From assembly GCF_028369105.1 (NCBI RefSeq), contig NZ_JAQNDO010000001.1:1302001-1366000 (forward strand): a DNA stretch of 64,000 nucleotides, in the 5' to 3' direction. Of the stretch, positions 7,268 through 17,018 are shown piece by piece. The stretch's first letter is position 1. The number at the start of each line of letters is the position of its first letter. Position numbers and translations under genes: made by a program. The notes beneath the pieces were generated by a model. The model was not told the DNA's origin and searched no databases. It worked only from the letters and a program-made list of their open reading frames with translations. This stretch comes from Polyangium mundeleinium (GTDB lineage: Bacteria; Myxococcota_A; Polyangia; Polyangiales; Polyangiaceae).

Positions 7268-9540
7268 AGGAGGCCCGCTCCGCGCTGAAGGAGGCGCTCT
7301 ACAACCTCGGCGTCGAGGACGTGCCGCGCGCACGGGAGCGGCGCGCGGCGCGCGAGGAGGCCGAGCGAGAAGCGGAGGCGTTGCGCCGGCGTATCAAGCA
7401 GCTCGCGCCGTCGGGACTCGACGAGCTTGCCGTCCGCGCGTCGCAGCGGGCCGAAGAGCACAAGCGCCTGGAAGGGCGTCTCGGCGCGGCCCTGAAGGCG
7501 CAGGAGGAGCTGGATCGTATCCGGTCCGATCTCGCGCGGCACACGATCGACGCGGACGCGATCCAGGCGTTGCGCGCCGCCGAGAAGCTGGTCGCGCTCG
7601 CGAGGGAGTCGCGGGGGGCGATGGGCACGGAGCTTCTGCTCCGGGCCAACTCCGAGGTCACCGTGCAGGTGGGGGACGAAGAGCCGCCCGTGACCCTGTC
7701 GTCCGGGGAGACGATTGCGCGCCAGGTCACGCGTCCGACGACGGTTTCCATCGGCAACCTGGCCGAGGTCCTCCTCACGCCGCGCGGGGAGGAGCTCGTC
7801 CGGGCCACGGCGCGCCTGGAGAACGCCGAGCGCGCGTTTGCCTCGGCGCTGCGCGTGCACGCGGTCGAGTCGCTGGAGCAGGCGGAGGTGATGGCGCAGG
7901 CCCGCGACGCGATTGCGAGAAAAAAAGCGACCTTCGAACAGCGCCTCGCCGAGGCCGCGCCGCGTGGGATCGATCCGCTGCGCGTCGAGGTGGACCGGAT
8001 GCAGCGCGAAACCCAGGCCGCCGAGACCGAGCTCGCCGCGGCGCGGGAGGCGCTCACCCGGCAGGCCGAGGTCGAGGTCGTGCTCGGCGCCAATCCCGTG
8101 AGCGCACCGAAATTCAAGCGGCTCCTCGAGCTCGAAGAGGCCCTCCTCGCACGCGAGGCGACGGTCACGATGAAGTCAGCGCGTCTGCGTGGTTTGTCCG
8201 GCCTGCTCGCGGGGCGGGAAGTCGTCGTGGGGGAGCCGGTGCCGATCGAAGAAACCGCCGGCGGGCCGGGGTGGACGGTGATCCCCGGGGAATCGAGCGA
8301 ATGGGTGAGGCTCGAAGAGGCCGAGCGTGCGCTCGACGAGGCATTCCAGCGGGCGCAGGTTGCGGACGTGAGCGCTGCGAGAGCGCGGTGGGCGGCGGCT
8401 CGGGACCTCGTCGGCAAACGAGAGCGGCTCGTCGAAACGCTGAAGCTCGTGGCCCCGGACGGCCTCGAAGCATTACGCGGGCGCAAACGCGCGCTCGAAG
8501 CGGCCGCGACAACCGAGGGGCCCGCGGGGGAATCGGAGATGCCCGTCGAGGCGCTCCGGCAACGGATCGAGGCGCTGGAGGCCGAAGTGTCGCCGCTGGA
8601 GGCCACGCAGGCGGCCGCGAAAGAGCAAGCGATTGCGGCCGAAAAGCTCGAGCATGACTGCATGCACGAGGTCGGGGAACTCCGCGGCCGGTGGAGAGAG
8701 CTCGTCACCCAGCACGAGAGGCGCGCCGGAGAGCTCGTCGTATCCCGGAGGGAAGCGCCTGACGCGGTGCTCGAAGCGAAGTTCGAAGAGGCCCGTCGCG
8801 AGCTCGAAGAATCCAGGTCGAATGTCGAACGTGCGTCCACGGAGCTCGCGGCCGCGACGCCGGAGCTCCTCCGGGATGAAGAGGGGCGCGCGCAGTCTGC
8901 CCTGGATTCACACGAGGGACACCTGCGCAAATTGCGGGACGAGGTGAGCAGCTTGCAGGCGCTGCTCGCCAAAGCCGCGGCCGAGGGCCGGTTCGAGGAC
9001 CTCAGCGAAGCGAAGGCAGAACAAGCCGCCGCCGCCGAGGCGCTCACGCGGGTGGAGCGGCAGGCACGCGCGGCGCGGATCCTCTGGGATTTGACGGAGG
9101 AGGCCTATACCGAGGCCCAACGTATCTTCCTCGGGCCCGTGCTGAACGAGGCCGCGCCTTATCTGAACAACCTGAGGCCCGGGACCGAGATCCGGATGAC
9201 GCAGGATCTTCGGCTCGACAAGGTGGTTCGCCGCGGGATGGAGGAGGACTTCGGGCAGCTCTCGGGCGGAACACGAGAGCAACTCTCGGTCATCGTGCGA
9301 ATCGCGCTCGCGCGGGTGTTCGCCAAGGATCGGCGGCCGCTTCCGCTGATCCTCGACGATACGATGGGCTGGACGGACGACGCGCGGTTCCTCTCGATGG
9401 TGCGGATCCTGCGGGATGCGGCCAAGGAGCTGCAGGTCATTCTCCTCACGTGCCATGGGACACGGTTCGACCGGCTGCAGCCGGAGTATCGCGTGGATCT
9501 CGATGAACTTCGTCGCAATGCCGCCGCAGAAATGATCTGA
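6937..9540 (+). CDS. SMC/SbcC-like ATPase, N-terminus with Walker A missing
   Basis: From about residue 35 this frame encodes long Glu/Arg/Ala-rich coiled coils. They end in an ABC signature (QLSGGTREQ, about 774–782), Walker B (LILDDTMGW, about 804) and an H-loop-like strand (ILLTCHG). This is the C-terminal half of an SMC/RecN/SbcC-type head. No P-loop GxxGxGKS exists near the start, and the first 31 codons overlap the phosphoesterase gene in another frame. A GTG at 7030 is an alternative start but also gives no Walker A. The coiled coil is interrupted by three related units, each a beta-rich insert followed by a helix ending LAP(D)GLDEL-like. A deletion probably removed the stop of the upstream gene and the ATP-binding end of this one. 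Confidence 0.72.
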   Translation: MDRPRRGAPPGGPARQTDRGHGARAAAALSAVDQARTSGGLDARSYEDIEELSGRVETLRAKLSIEGTRIQARSDGRVWIGTGKGMEVPELGNVELVPAQPGLGQAVVLVKEARSALKEALYNLGVEDVPRARERRAAREEAEREAEALRRRIKQLAPSGLDELAVRASQRAEEHKRLEGRLGAALKAQEELDRIRSDLARHTIDADAIQALRAAEKLVALARESRGAMGTELLLRANSEVTVQVGDEEPPVTLSSGETIARQVTRPTTVSIGNLAEVLLTPRGEELVRATARLENAERAFASALRVHAVESLEQAEVMAQARDAIARKKATFEQRLAEAAPRGIDPLRVEVDRMQRETQAAETELAAAREALTRQAEVEVVLGANPVSAPKFKRLLELEEALLAREATVTMKSARLRGLSGLLAGREVVVGEPVPIEETAGGPGWTVIPGESSEWVRLEEAERALDEAFQRAQVADVSAARARWAAARDLVGKRERLVETLKLVAPDGLEALRGRKRALEAAATTEGPAGESEMPVEALRQRIEALEAEVSPLEATQAAAKEQAIAAEKLEHDCMHEVGELRGRWRELVTQHERRAGELVVSRREAPDAVLEAKFEEARRELEESRSNVERASTELAAATPELLRDEEGRAQSALDSHEGHLRKLRDEVSSLQALLAKAAAEGRFEDLSEAKAEQAAAAEALTRVERQARAARILWDLTEEAYTEAQRIFLGPVLNEAAPYLNNLRPGTEIRMTQDLRLDKVVRRGMEEDFGQLSGGTREQLSVIVRIALARVFAKDRRPLPLILDDTMGWTDDARFLSMVRILRDAAKELQVILLTCHGTRFDRLQPEYRVDLDELRRNAAAEMI

Positions 9541-9558
9541 GCCAGGGGAACCATCTCC

Positions 9559-12500
9559 ATGACCGGCGTCGCTTTCAAACAAGAAAAGCCCACCCCGATC
9601 CGCAATCTCGATACGGAGGCCATACGCCTCCCGCTCGAACGCGAGCTCGCTGCCCAGCTCCAGCATGAGCCCTTCGTGGCATCGATCCAAGGTTCCCTTG
9701 CATTGCCCGACCCTGCGGCGGTCCGCCGCAAGTTGATGGGGCAGTCGCTGCGCCTCAGCGAGGGAATGGCTCCCGAGCTCCACGCGAGCGCCAAGGAATG
9801 CCTGGGCGTCCTTGGCATCGAGCGTCCGGTCGAGATCTACCAGTCGGCGGGGATCGAGAATGCATCGATTCACCTCATCGAGGAGCCCATCCTCGTCGAG
9901 GTGCAGGGACGCATGATCACCTTGCTCGACCCAGGGAGCATGCGCGCCGTGCTCGGTCACGAGCTGGGGCATTACCTTGCACACGGACCGTGGACCCCGC
10001 TCGGGCAGGCGGGTCGAATGGCGAGCGTGCTTGCCGACGCGGAGGACGTACCCGAGCCCATCCAGAAATTGTCCAGCTCCTTGAGCATGGCGGGCGAGCT
10101 CACGGCCGACCGTTTTGGCTTGCTCGCGTGCCAGGATCTGCATGCGCTCCTCCGGCTCGAGATGATCAGCACCACGGGGCTCCCTGGCAATGCCCTGACG
10201 TGGGATACGGAAGCGTATCTGGCACAGTGCAAGGAGCTCATCGAGCAGTGCCTGCGCGAGGGATCCGGCACCCTGGGCGTCACCCATCCCGAGCACAACC
10301 TCCGCGCCTATGCGGCATGGCTCTTCAGCGAATCCGATCTTTATCGTTCGCTGACCGGTCGTGGCCCCGGTTCGCGCAGCATGGCCGACATCAACGCCGT
10401 GCTTGCCAAGGTCCTCGCGGTGCCGGGATTCGACACCAGCTATCACATGCTGGAGCCCCAGCCTGCCGAGCTTCATGCGTGCGCGCTCGCCAGCAGCGTC
10501 CTCGTGGCAGCCGCCGACGGGGAGATGGCAGATGCCGAGGCCGAGGCGATCGAGCGGGTGTTTGCTCCGCTCGTTTCGGAGTATGCGGCGTACTTCGACG
10601 TCGAGTTTGCTCGCCGGCGCTTCGGCGAGCTCGCGGGTTTGATGGCCTCTCTCGGGGCGGCGTCCCATCGCTCTCTTTTCGGCCTCCTGGCACATGTGAT
10701 CGGAGCGGATGGGGTCCTGGATCCGCGCGAAGTGAGTACGCTGCTGGCCATCGGGGATGCGATCGGCGCAGGCGCCTTGTTCCAGCGCCTGGCGGTTGTC
10801 CTCGTTCGCCGTTTTGGTTTGTCACCCGATGCGATTCCGCAGCCGGTGCTGGACGTTCCGCTCCCCCCACGCGCGAAGGAAGCGCAGAGCGCGCTCGACG
10901 CCTTTCTCGGTGCCATGGCGCGCCGTGGTGGAGGCGAGGCGACGCTTCGCCGTCTCTTGCGGCTCCTTGGCGCAAAAAGGAAAGGCTCGGAGCTCCTGCG
11001 CACCGTGCAGGAGGCGATCCAGCGCGCTGGGTTGCGGCCTGCGGAGGAAATCGCCTCTGTCGAGCTGGATACCGTGCTTCACCTGGAGGCACGGAGCGTC
11101 ACGCCGCCTCCTCCCACGGCATCGACGTCGTCGGTCGTCCCTGGTAGCCCCGAGAGCGTCGTCCTTCGCGGGATCGGCAAGTTGCGCGAGCAGCTCGTGT
11201 CGGGCGATGGCCGGAGCCCATCGGTCCGCCTGTACCAGGCTCGCCCCGGACGCGCTTTTGATCTCGAAACGCTCGAGCAAGTCTCGGTCGGTTTGTCGGA
11301 GCGGGTGCTCGCGCAGGTGCGCACCGGAGAGCGCGCGGTTCTCGTGAAAGCCGCGGAGGCGGGACGGCATGCAGGGGCAAACCAGGCGCTACGCGAGCTA
11401 TTGATGCTCGACCGGGAGCACAATGGGCGCCTGGAGGAAACGGGGGCAAACGATCTGGCCCTTGGGTATCCGTTCCTGATCGGACTCGCCGGCGGATACC
11501 TCGTGCGAGGACCGCTCGTCCTTTACCCCGTCGATCTCGAGCGTGACGATCGGGGGGCACGCAGCTTCGCCTTGAAGCCGCACAAGGACCAGCCGCCCAC
11601 GGCAAACCTCGCGCTTCTTCGGGTGCTGTTCACCAAAAAAGGGCTTCCCCTGCAGGACGACCTTGCGGCACGGCTCGATGAATTGGCTGCCGATCTGGCG
11701 CACGGGCCCGAGGCGCTGCTTGGCGAGCTCTCACGCCTTGGCATCAGCTCCAACAAACTGACGGGCGAGCTTTCCCCCCTCAAAGACCGACGCGAGGAGG
11801 TGCTGGGGCGACGCGATGACTTCCTCGAAGTCGAGGAGATTGCGGTCCTTGGGCTGTTTCCCCAGTCGAATTCGGACCTCCTCCAGGATTACGACGGTCT
11901 CCTCGCGGACCTGGCACGCGGCGACACCCCGACGGGCACATTGCTCGGCGGCGCCTTGGAGCTCTTACCGGCCGAGATGCGGGACAGGTTCGGGTCGAAT
12001 CTGACGCCGAGCCCCCCGCAGACCACGAGCGAGGAGAGTCTCGGTGTGCCCGTGATTGCGTCCGATCCGAGCCAGCGGCAGGTCCTCGCGCTCGCCCGGA
12101 CGAAGCGTGCGCTCGTGGTCGACGGGCCTCCAGGGACGGGCAAGAGCCAGGTCATCGTCAATCTCGTTGCGGATGCGATCGGGCGAGGCGAGCGGGTTGC
12201 GGTGGTCAGCGAGAAGCGGGCCGCACTCGATGTCGTGGCGCAACGCCTGCAGCAAACGGGGTTCGAGCATGCCGTTGCCCTCGTGCACGATGTGCAGGAG
12301 GATCGGAAACCGGTCTACCAGAAAATCGCGGCGCGTCTCGAAGCCGGGCAATCGTCGGATTTCGACACGGCGTCGGCCGCGCAGACCACGCAGGAGCTTG
12401 CAGCGTTGACACAGGTCTTCGATCGGCGTGCCGAGTTGCTCGGTCGAAAACTTCCAGGATGCTCGATGCGTGTCGGGCAGCTTCACGCGCTCGGCTCAGG

Positions 12501-15384
12501 ACTTCCCGCGACAGCCGTCCCAGCCGCGTCCGGCTGCATGGGGCTCCGTGACAGCGATTTGCACCGCGCTCAAACGGAGATAGCGGCGCTGAAACGTTAT
12601 TCCGACTTGTTCGGAAGGGGTTCGCAGTGGCGGTCGGGGCGGATTTCCCTCGCCGAAAAGGCGGAGTCCTGGTTCCAGAGCTTCGAGCCTACGATTGCCA
12701 GGTCCGTGACGACGGCCGCGGAGCTGGAGCAATGGCTTGCAATGGTGGCGCCGACGCCCATCGAGCGCCTGGAGTCAGCAAAGGGCATGCTCGAGGCGGC
12801 GCGGGGGACACGCGATCTTCGCGTCCAACCGGAAGATCAGATGCTCTTCGCGAATGCCCTCACGGTCGCGACCCTCTACCCGGACCGCGCTCGCAACCTC
12901 GGGGAGACAGAGCAGGCGTGGGCGCAGGCACAGGAAGCGTTGCTCCACTTCGCACAACGCGTGGCGTTCAATCCAGGGCCAACGGTCGAAGCCGCCATGG
13001 GGGTGCTTTTGCAATGGGGCAACCGATTCTTCCGGTACTTCTCGCCAGCTTGGTGGCGAGCGAGGGGCGTCGTGCGCGGCTCCGTAACGGCCCTCCTCCC
13101 GGAGAAAGCCGGTGCGTCCCTCGACCCGCCGCTTCTCACGGAGCTCTTGTCCCGGGCGCGCGCGACGCGCGCTTGGGAGCAAGCAGAAGCATGCCTCGAA
13201 GCTTTCAGCCTGCGCTCGCTCGCGTCCAACTCAGCGGCCCATGTGGGCGGCTTGCTTCGGAAGGTGGGGGAGACGTATCGGCGTCTGACGGCCCTCGTCG
13301 CGACGAGGCATCTGCTCGAGGCCGTGAATGCATGGCCGACCCGCTTCTCGATCGAGGAGATCGAGGCATGGGATCGCGCCCTCGATGCGAGGCTCCAAGT
13401 TCTCACCGCGCGGGACGCGCACCACACCGCGGCACAATCGCTTTCGGGCTTCTTCCCCTGGTTGGGTCGGCTGCCGGGACGGGCCGTGCTCGAGGCGTTC
13501 CTGGAGGCGTTTCGGCGCGATGCCCGTCGGGTTGCCGAGGCAGATCGTCGCCTCGCTGCATTCAGTACGTTGTGCCCCGAGGCGCCCGCAGTCTTTCATG
13601 CATTCTCGGAGCACCTCCCGACGGCGGATGCTTCGGCATGGACCGAGTCGTTGGTCAAGACGTGGGCCGTTGCCCGCCTCGACGCGCTGGAGCGATCGAC
13701 GCCGGAGCTCCGGCAGCTCGACGGTCCCACGCCGTACGGAGATGAGGAGGCCGCCGAGCAGCGGATGGCGGCGACGGTCGGACGTGCGGCGGACCTCGAG
13801 CGGAAACGTATCGCTGCCCGGCTCGACAACCATGCGCTCCTGCGCGCGGGGACAGCGCAGCGAGGTCGTCGTCGCACGGCGGATCAGGCCATGAAAGAGG
13901 CGATGCTCAAGGAGTGTCGCAAGCAGCGGAACGTCATGCCGATGCGCACGTTCATGCGGAAATTCGCGCCGGAGGGCCTGCTCGATCTCGTTCCCGTTTG
14001 GCTCCTGTCGCCGGAGACCATGACGGTGCTCTTCCCGCGGCAGCCGCTCTTCGATCTGGTGATTTTCGACGAGGCTTCACAGTGCACCGTGGAAAGCGGG
14101 CTCCCGGTGCTCCTTCGTGCTCAGCGCTCGGTGATCGCGGGTGACGAGAAGCAGATGCCGCCGACGTCGTTTTTCACAGCGAGATCAACGGACGAGGGGG
14201 AGATTTCGGATGACGAAGAGGCGACCGGAGCGCGTGAGCTTTTCGAGGCAGAATCGCTCCTCACGCTCGCGCGATCACGAGTGCCTCGAAGCGGCCTTTT
14301 GTGGCACTACCGCTGCGCCCACGAGGAGCTGATCGCATTCTCCAACTACGCCATGTATGACGGCTCGCTGCTCACGATTCCCTCGACGGCGAGCCGCACG
14401 GCGCCCCCGGCCATTCGTACCGTGATGGTTCCCGATGGCAAGTACGATGCCGGCCGCAACGAGCCTGAAGCTCGCGTGGTCATGGATATCGTGCTGGACC
14501 TTCTGGGACGAACCCCCGTGCCGACCATTGGCATCGTGACGCTCAACATCCAGCAACGGCAGACGATCCTCGACGAAATCGATCGGCGCCGTGCATCGGA
14601 TCGTATGTTTGCGGAACGCTGGGATAAGGCGTGTTCGGCCGAACGGCTTGACGAGCGGCCGTTCGTCAAGAACCTCGAGAACGTGCAAGGGGACGAGCGC
14701 GACATCATCCTCTTTTCGCCTGCGTATGCGCCCGTTGAGCGCGTCACCAAGAAGGGCACGGAACGAGTTGTTCCAGCGCGCTTCGGGCCTCTTGGGCAGC
14801 GTGGCGGGGAGCGACGTCTCAATGTGGCGGTCTCACGTGCGAAACGCGAGTGCATCATCGTCGCATCGTTCGAGCCGGGGATGCTGTCGGTTGGACGGAC
14901 CAAGAACGAAGGCCCCAAGCTCTTCAAGCTATTCCTCGAATTTGCTTTCCACCTTTCGAGTGGGCAGCGTGCACTGGCCGAGCGCGTGTTGCACGTCGTC
15001 CGCGAGAGCCGTCCGACGAGCGCTCCGTCGGCGACGAGGGACCTCCCGCCGGGTTATGTCCCGCTCAAGGCGCAGATCGCCATGGCGTTGCAGCAACGCG
15101 GGGTCACCTGCGAGCTCGATGTGGGGACGTCGGATTTCAAGGTTCCGCTGGCTGTGGTAGATCGCGTTCAATCATCGCGTTATGCGGTTGCTGTCCTGTG
15201 CGACGAAGGGGACGAGACATGCGAAGCGTTCGAGCGCCATGTTCATCGTCCGGCTTCGTTGCGGGCGCGGGACTGGAAGGTCATACGCGTGACGGCGCGG
15301 GATTGGGCGCGAAATTCGGATGCTGTGCTTGCGCGGATCATGAAAGCGTTGGGGGTTGAATCGGCAGCGTCCGCGAGCACGTGA
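9559..15384 (+). CDS. M48 peptidase–TerB-like–SF1 helicase–nuclease fusion
   Basis: This 1941-residue protein starts 18 bases after the SMC-like gene. The N-terminus is an M48-type zinc peptidase: HELGH at 134–138, with the third ligand likely in MAGELTADRFG near 176. Residues about 305–420 hold two acidic helical units like TerB (AADGEMADAEAEAIERVF; GADGVLDPREV). Around 520–700 lies a DUF4011-like region (LRGPLVLYPVDLER). Then comes an SF1/COG1112 helicase: Walker A GPPGTGKS at about 856, DEASQ at about 1503, NVQGDERDIILFS, and LNVAVSRAKRE at about 1754. The last 100 residues resemble an REase_MTES_1575-type PD-(D/E)XK nuclease. COG1112 helicases with nucleases are common in phage-defence loci; that role here is inference. 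Confidence 0.85.
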   Translation: MTGVAFKQEKPTPIRNLDTEAIRLPLERELAAQLQHEPFVASIQGSLALPDPAAVRRKLMGQSLRLSEGMAPELHASAKECLGVLGIERPVEIYQSAGIENASIHLIEEPILVEVQGRMITLLDPGSMRAVLGHELGHYLAHGPWTPLGQAGRMASVLADAEDVPEPIQKLSSSLSMAGELTADRFGLLACQDLHALLRLEMISTTGLPGNALTWDTEAYLAQCKELIEQCLREGSGTLGVTHPEHNLRAYAAWLFSESDLYRSLTGRGPGSRSMADINAVLAKVLAVPGFDTSYHMLEPQPAELHACALASSVLVAAADGEMADAEAEAIERVFAPLVSEYAAYFDVEFARRRFGELAGLMASLGAASHRSLFGLLAHVIGADGVLDPREVSTLLAIGDAIGAGALFQRLAVVLVRRFGLSPDAIPQPVLDVPLPPRAKEAQSALDAFLGAMARRGGGEATLRRLLRLLGAKRKGSELLRTVQEAIQRAGLRPAEEIASVELDTVLHLEARSVTPPPPTASTSSVVPGSPESVVLRGIGKLREQLVSGDGRSPSVRLYQARPGRAFDLETLEQVSVGLSERVLAQVRTGERAVLVKAAEAGRHAGANQALRELLMLDREHNGRLEETGANDLALGYPFLIGLAGGYLVRGPLVLYPVDLERDDRGARSFALKPHKDQPPTANLALLRVLFTKKGLPLQDDLAARLDELAADLAHGPEALLGELSRLGISSNKLTGELSPLKDRREEVLGRRDDFLEVEEIAVLGLFPQSNSDLLQDYDGLLADLARGDTPTGTLLGGALELLPAEMRDRFGSNLTPSPPQTTSEESLGVPVIASDPSQRQVLALARTKRALVVDGPPGTGKSQVIVNLVADAIGRGERVAVVSEKRAALDVVAQRLQQTGFEHAVALVHDVQEDRKPVYQKIAARLEAGQSSDFDTASAAQTTQELAALTQVFDRRAELLGRKLPGCSMRVGQLHALGSGLPATAVPAASGCMGLRDSDLHRAQTEIAALKRYSDLFGRGSQWRSGRISLAEKAESWFQSFEPTIARSVTTAAELEQWLAMVAPTPIERLESAKGMLEAARGTRDLRVQPEDQMLFANALTVATLYPDRARNLGETEQAWAQAQEALLHFAQRVAFNPGPTVEAAMGVLLQWGNRFFRYFSPAWWRARGVVRGSVTALLPEKAGASLDPPLLTELLSRARATRAWEQAEACLEAFSLRSLASNSAAHVGGLLRKVGETYRRLTALVATRHLLEAVNAWPTRFSIEEIEAWDRALDARLQVLTARDAHHTAAQSLSGFFPWLGRLPGRAVLEAFLEAFRRDARRVAEADRRLAAFSTLCPEAPAVFHAFSEHLPTADASAWTESLVKTWAVARLDALERSTPELRQLDGPTPYGDEEAAEQRMAATVGRAADLERKRIAARLDNHALLRAGTAQRGRRRTADQAMKEAMLKECRKQRNVMPMRTFMRKFAPEGLLDLVPVWLLSPETMTVLFPRQPLFDLVIFDEASQCTVESGLPVLLRAQRSVIAGDEKQMPPTSFFTARSTDEGEISDDEEATGARELFEAESLLTLARSRVPRSGLLWHYRCAHEELIAFSNYAMYDGSLLTIPSTASRTAPPAIRTVMVPDGKYDAGRNEPEARVVMDIVLDLLGRTPVPTIGIVTLNIQQRQTILDEIDRRRASDRMFAERWDKACSAERLDERPFVKNLENVQGDERDIILFSPAYAPVERVTKKGTERVVPARFGPLGQRGGERRLNVAVSRAKRECIIVASFEPGMLSVGRTKNEGPKLFKLFLEFAFHLSSGQRALAERVLHVVRESRPTSAPSATRDLPPGYVPLKAQIAMALQQRGVTCELDVGTSDFKVPLAVVDRVQSSRYAVAVLCDEGDETCEAFERHVHRPASLRARDWKVIRVTARDWARNSDAVLARIMKALGVESAASAST

Positions 15385-15732
15385 CGGAGATCGGGTTCGG
15401 AGCCGTCTTCCCCAGCGCGCAAAAAGGTCATCCCCCGAGCGCAACCCGTGGGGGTGAGCCGAGACTCCACGCGCGCGCTCGAGCTCGGCGACGTGGGCGT
15501 TCTGCCCTCCTTCGGAGCAGGAAATCAACCCCGGGGCGCCGGCGCTGCCAGAAACGTTGGATTCTTGCCAGGTTGGCAGCATGACCGGCGGGATGCCAAC
15601 CAGGTTGCCAAGGAGCGAAGGCGTAGACCGAAAAAGATAGCCACCCTGTCGCGGCATGTACGTTGCCATGCATCAGGCCTGAATGGTCGAAATGCTGCCG
15701 TTGCCGGCAGAGGAAGTCGCGAGGAGAGAGGC
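15385..15732. other. Intergenic region upstream of a lipoprotein gene
   Basis: 348 bases between the helicase fusion stop and a lipoprotein gene. Open frames cross it but without protein-like character. A ribosome site (GGAGAGAGG) sits at its right end. No clear terminator or promoter was found. Confidence 0.5.
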
Positions 15733-16923
15733 ATGAAGCATTCTTTGATATTTCGAGCGGGTGGGGGTATTCTGGCGGCGGCGCTCGCATTCGCCGCCGG
15801 CTGCAATGTCACCGTGATCAACGGCGGCGCGGGTGCCGGTGGCCCAGGAGGCAGCGGAGGCCAGGGCGGCGAAGGCGGCAGCGGGGGCGATGGCGGCGAT
15901 CAGGGAGGGGGCGGCGGTCAGGGAGGCAGCGGCGGTCAGGGAAGCAGCGGCGGTCAGGGCGGCAGCGGCGGTCAGGGCGGCGGCGGAGGAAGCTTGCCGG
16001 CCTGCAATGACGGGACGACGACGGTCCTGGCCATCGACAAGTTCCTGCTGGGCGTTACAGATCCCGACGGCACGCCGAACGCCAGCACGGGCTGGAAGCA
16101 TTATGGGTTGAACCTCGATGGCGTGACGTCGACCAAGGACTCTGTCGGTTTGTGCAAGCCGGCGGCCGGCGGCACCCCCGCCGCAGCGTACCCCGACGCG
16201 TACGATGGCAAAGACAACTCCTTCGGCAGGAACCTCTTGCCCATCATCTTGGGGCTCTACGGCGACTACCCGAACCAGGTGAACCAGGACGTGCAGGCCG
16301 GCAAATTCACCTACATGCTGGCCATCGAGGGGCTAGGCGCGTCGACGTCATGTGCGGCGACGAGCAAGCTTTATCGCGGCGACAACCTGGGGACGCTGCC
16401 GACATGGGACGGGACCGACGCCTGGCCCCTCGGCCCGGATTTCCTGAACGACCCGGCGGATCCGGCCTCGGCGAAGAACGTGTTTCTGGAGAGCGTGATC
16501 GATCAGGACGTGTACCGATCCGGCCTCGGGGTAAACTTCGACCTGGTGCTCGGCGACGGAAGCGGCGCGATCCTCTCGGCGTTCCCCATCCGCCACGCGC
16601 GCATCGAAATGAAGCTCTCTCCAGGCCACGACGGGGCCATCGAGGGGCAGTTCGGCGGCATCATCGATACCGAGGCGTTCCTGGTGGAGATCGCGAAGTC
16701 GGCCGCGAAGTTCGACGAATCGTTCTGTGATCCGAACTCGCCGACGTTGCAATCGATTCTCTACCAGATCCGCCAGGCGTCCGATATCATGAAGGACGGG
16801 ACGCAGGACCCGACGAAGACGTGCGACGGGATCTCGATCGGATTCGGATTCACGATGAAGGCGGTCGAGCTGGGCGCAGTGGCCCCGGCGGACCCGCCGC
16901 CGGTCGATCCCTGCGTGCACTGA
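15733..16923 (+). CDS. Gly-rich-linker lipoprotein, unknown domain
   Basis: The start at 15733 follows GGAGAGAGG and yields a lipoprotein signal ending AFAAGC (Cys24); longer in-frame starts lack both. Residues about 30–95 are a Gly/Gln/Ser linker encoded by an 18-bp DNA repeat. The remaining 300 residues form a single domain with paired Cys residues (for example in LPACND and VGLCKPA) that I cannot assign. The recurring FLLGVTDPDGTPN…GWKHYGLNLDGVTS opening suggests a secreted myxobacterial family. It is likely an outer-membrane surface lipoprotein with a flexible tether. Confidence 0.75.
   Translation: MKHSLIFRAGGGILAAALAFAAGCNVTVINGGAGAGGPGGSGGQGGEGGSGGDGGDQGGGGGQGGSGGQGSSGGQGGSGGQGGGGGSLPACNDGTTTVLAIDKFLLGVTDPDGTPNASTGWKHYGLNLDGVTSTKDSVGLCKPAAGGTPAAAYPDAYDGKDNSFGRNLLPIILGLYGDYPNQVNQDVQAGKFTYMLAIEGLGASTSCAATSKLYRGDNLGTLPTWDGTDAWPLGPDFLNDPADPASAKNVFLESVIDQDVYRSGLGVNFDLVLGDGSGAILSAFPIRHARIEMKLSPGHDGAIEGQFGGIIDTEAFLVEIAKSAAKFDESFCDPNSPTLQSILYQIRQASDIMKDGTQDPTKTCDGISIGFGFTMKAVELGAVAPADPPPVDPCVH
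15913..15984 (+). repeat. 18-bp coding repeat (Gly-Gly-Gln-Gly-Gly-Ser)
   Basis: GGTCAGGG recurs at exactly 18-bp spacing (15916, 15934, 15952, 15970) inside the lipoprotein linker. It encodes six-residue Gly/Gln/Ser units and is therefore prone to length change without frameshift. Confidence 0.85.
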
Positions 16924-17018
16924 TCACGCGTCCCCGGGCGACCGAGCCTGGCGCGCCACTGTGCCCTCGGCGTGCTCGGGAAGCCCGGCGGATCTCCTTC
17001 GGCAGATGATATCGGCGG

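Noticed and set aside
8908-10695. 595-codon minus-strand open frame, and another at 7299–9047
   Set aside because: Both are antisense to the SMC-like and helicase-fusion genes, which have clear motifs; the antisense translations have none.
15913-15984. CRISPR or satellite repeat
   Set aside because: The 18-bp period stays in frame and encodes the Gly/Gln/Ser linker of a lipoprotein.
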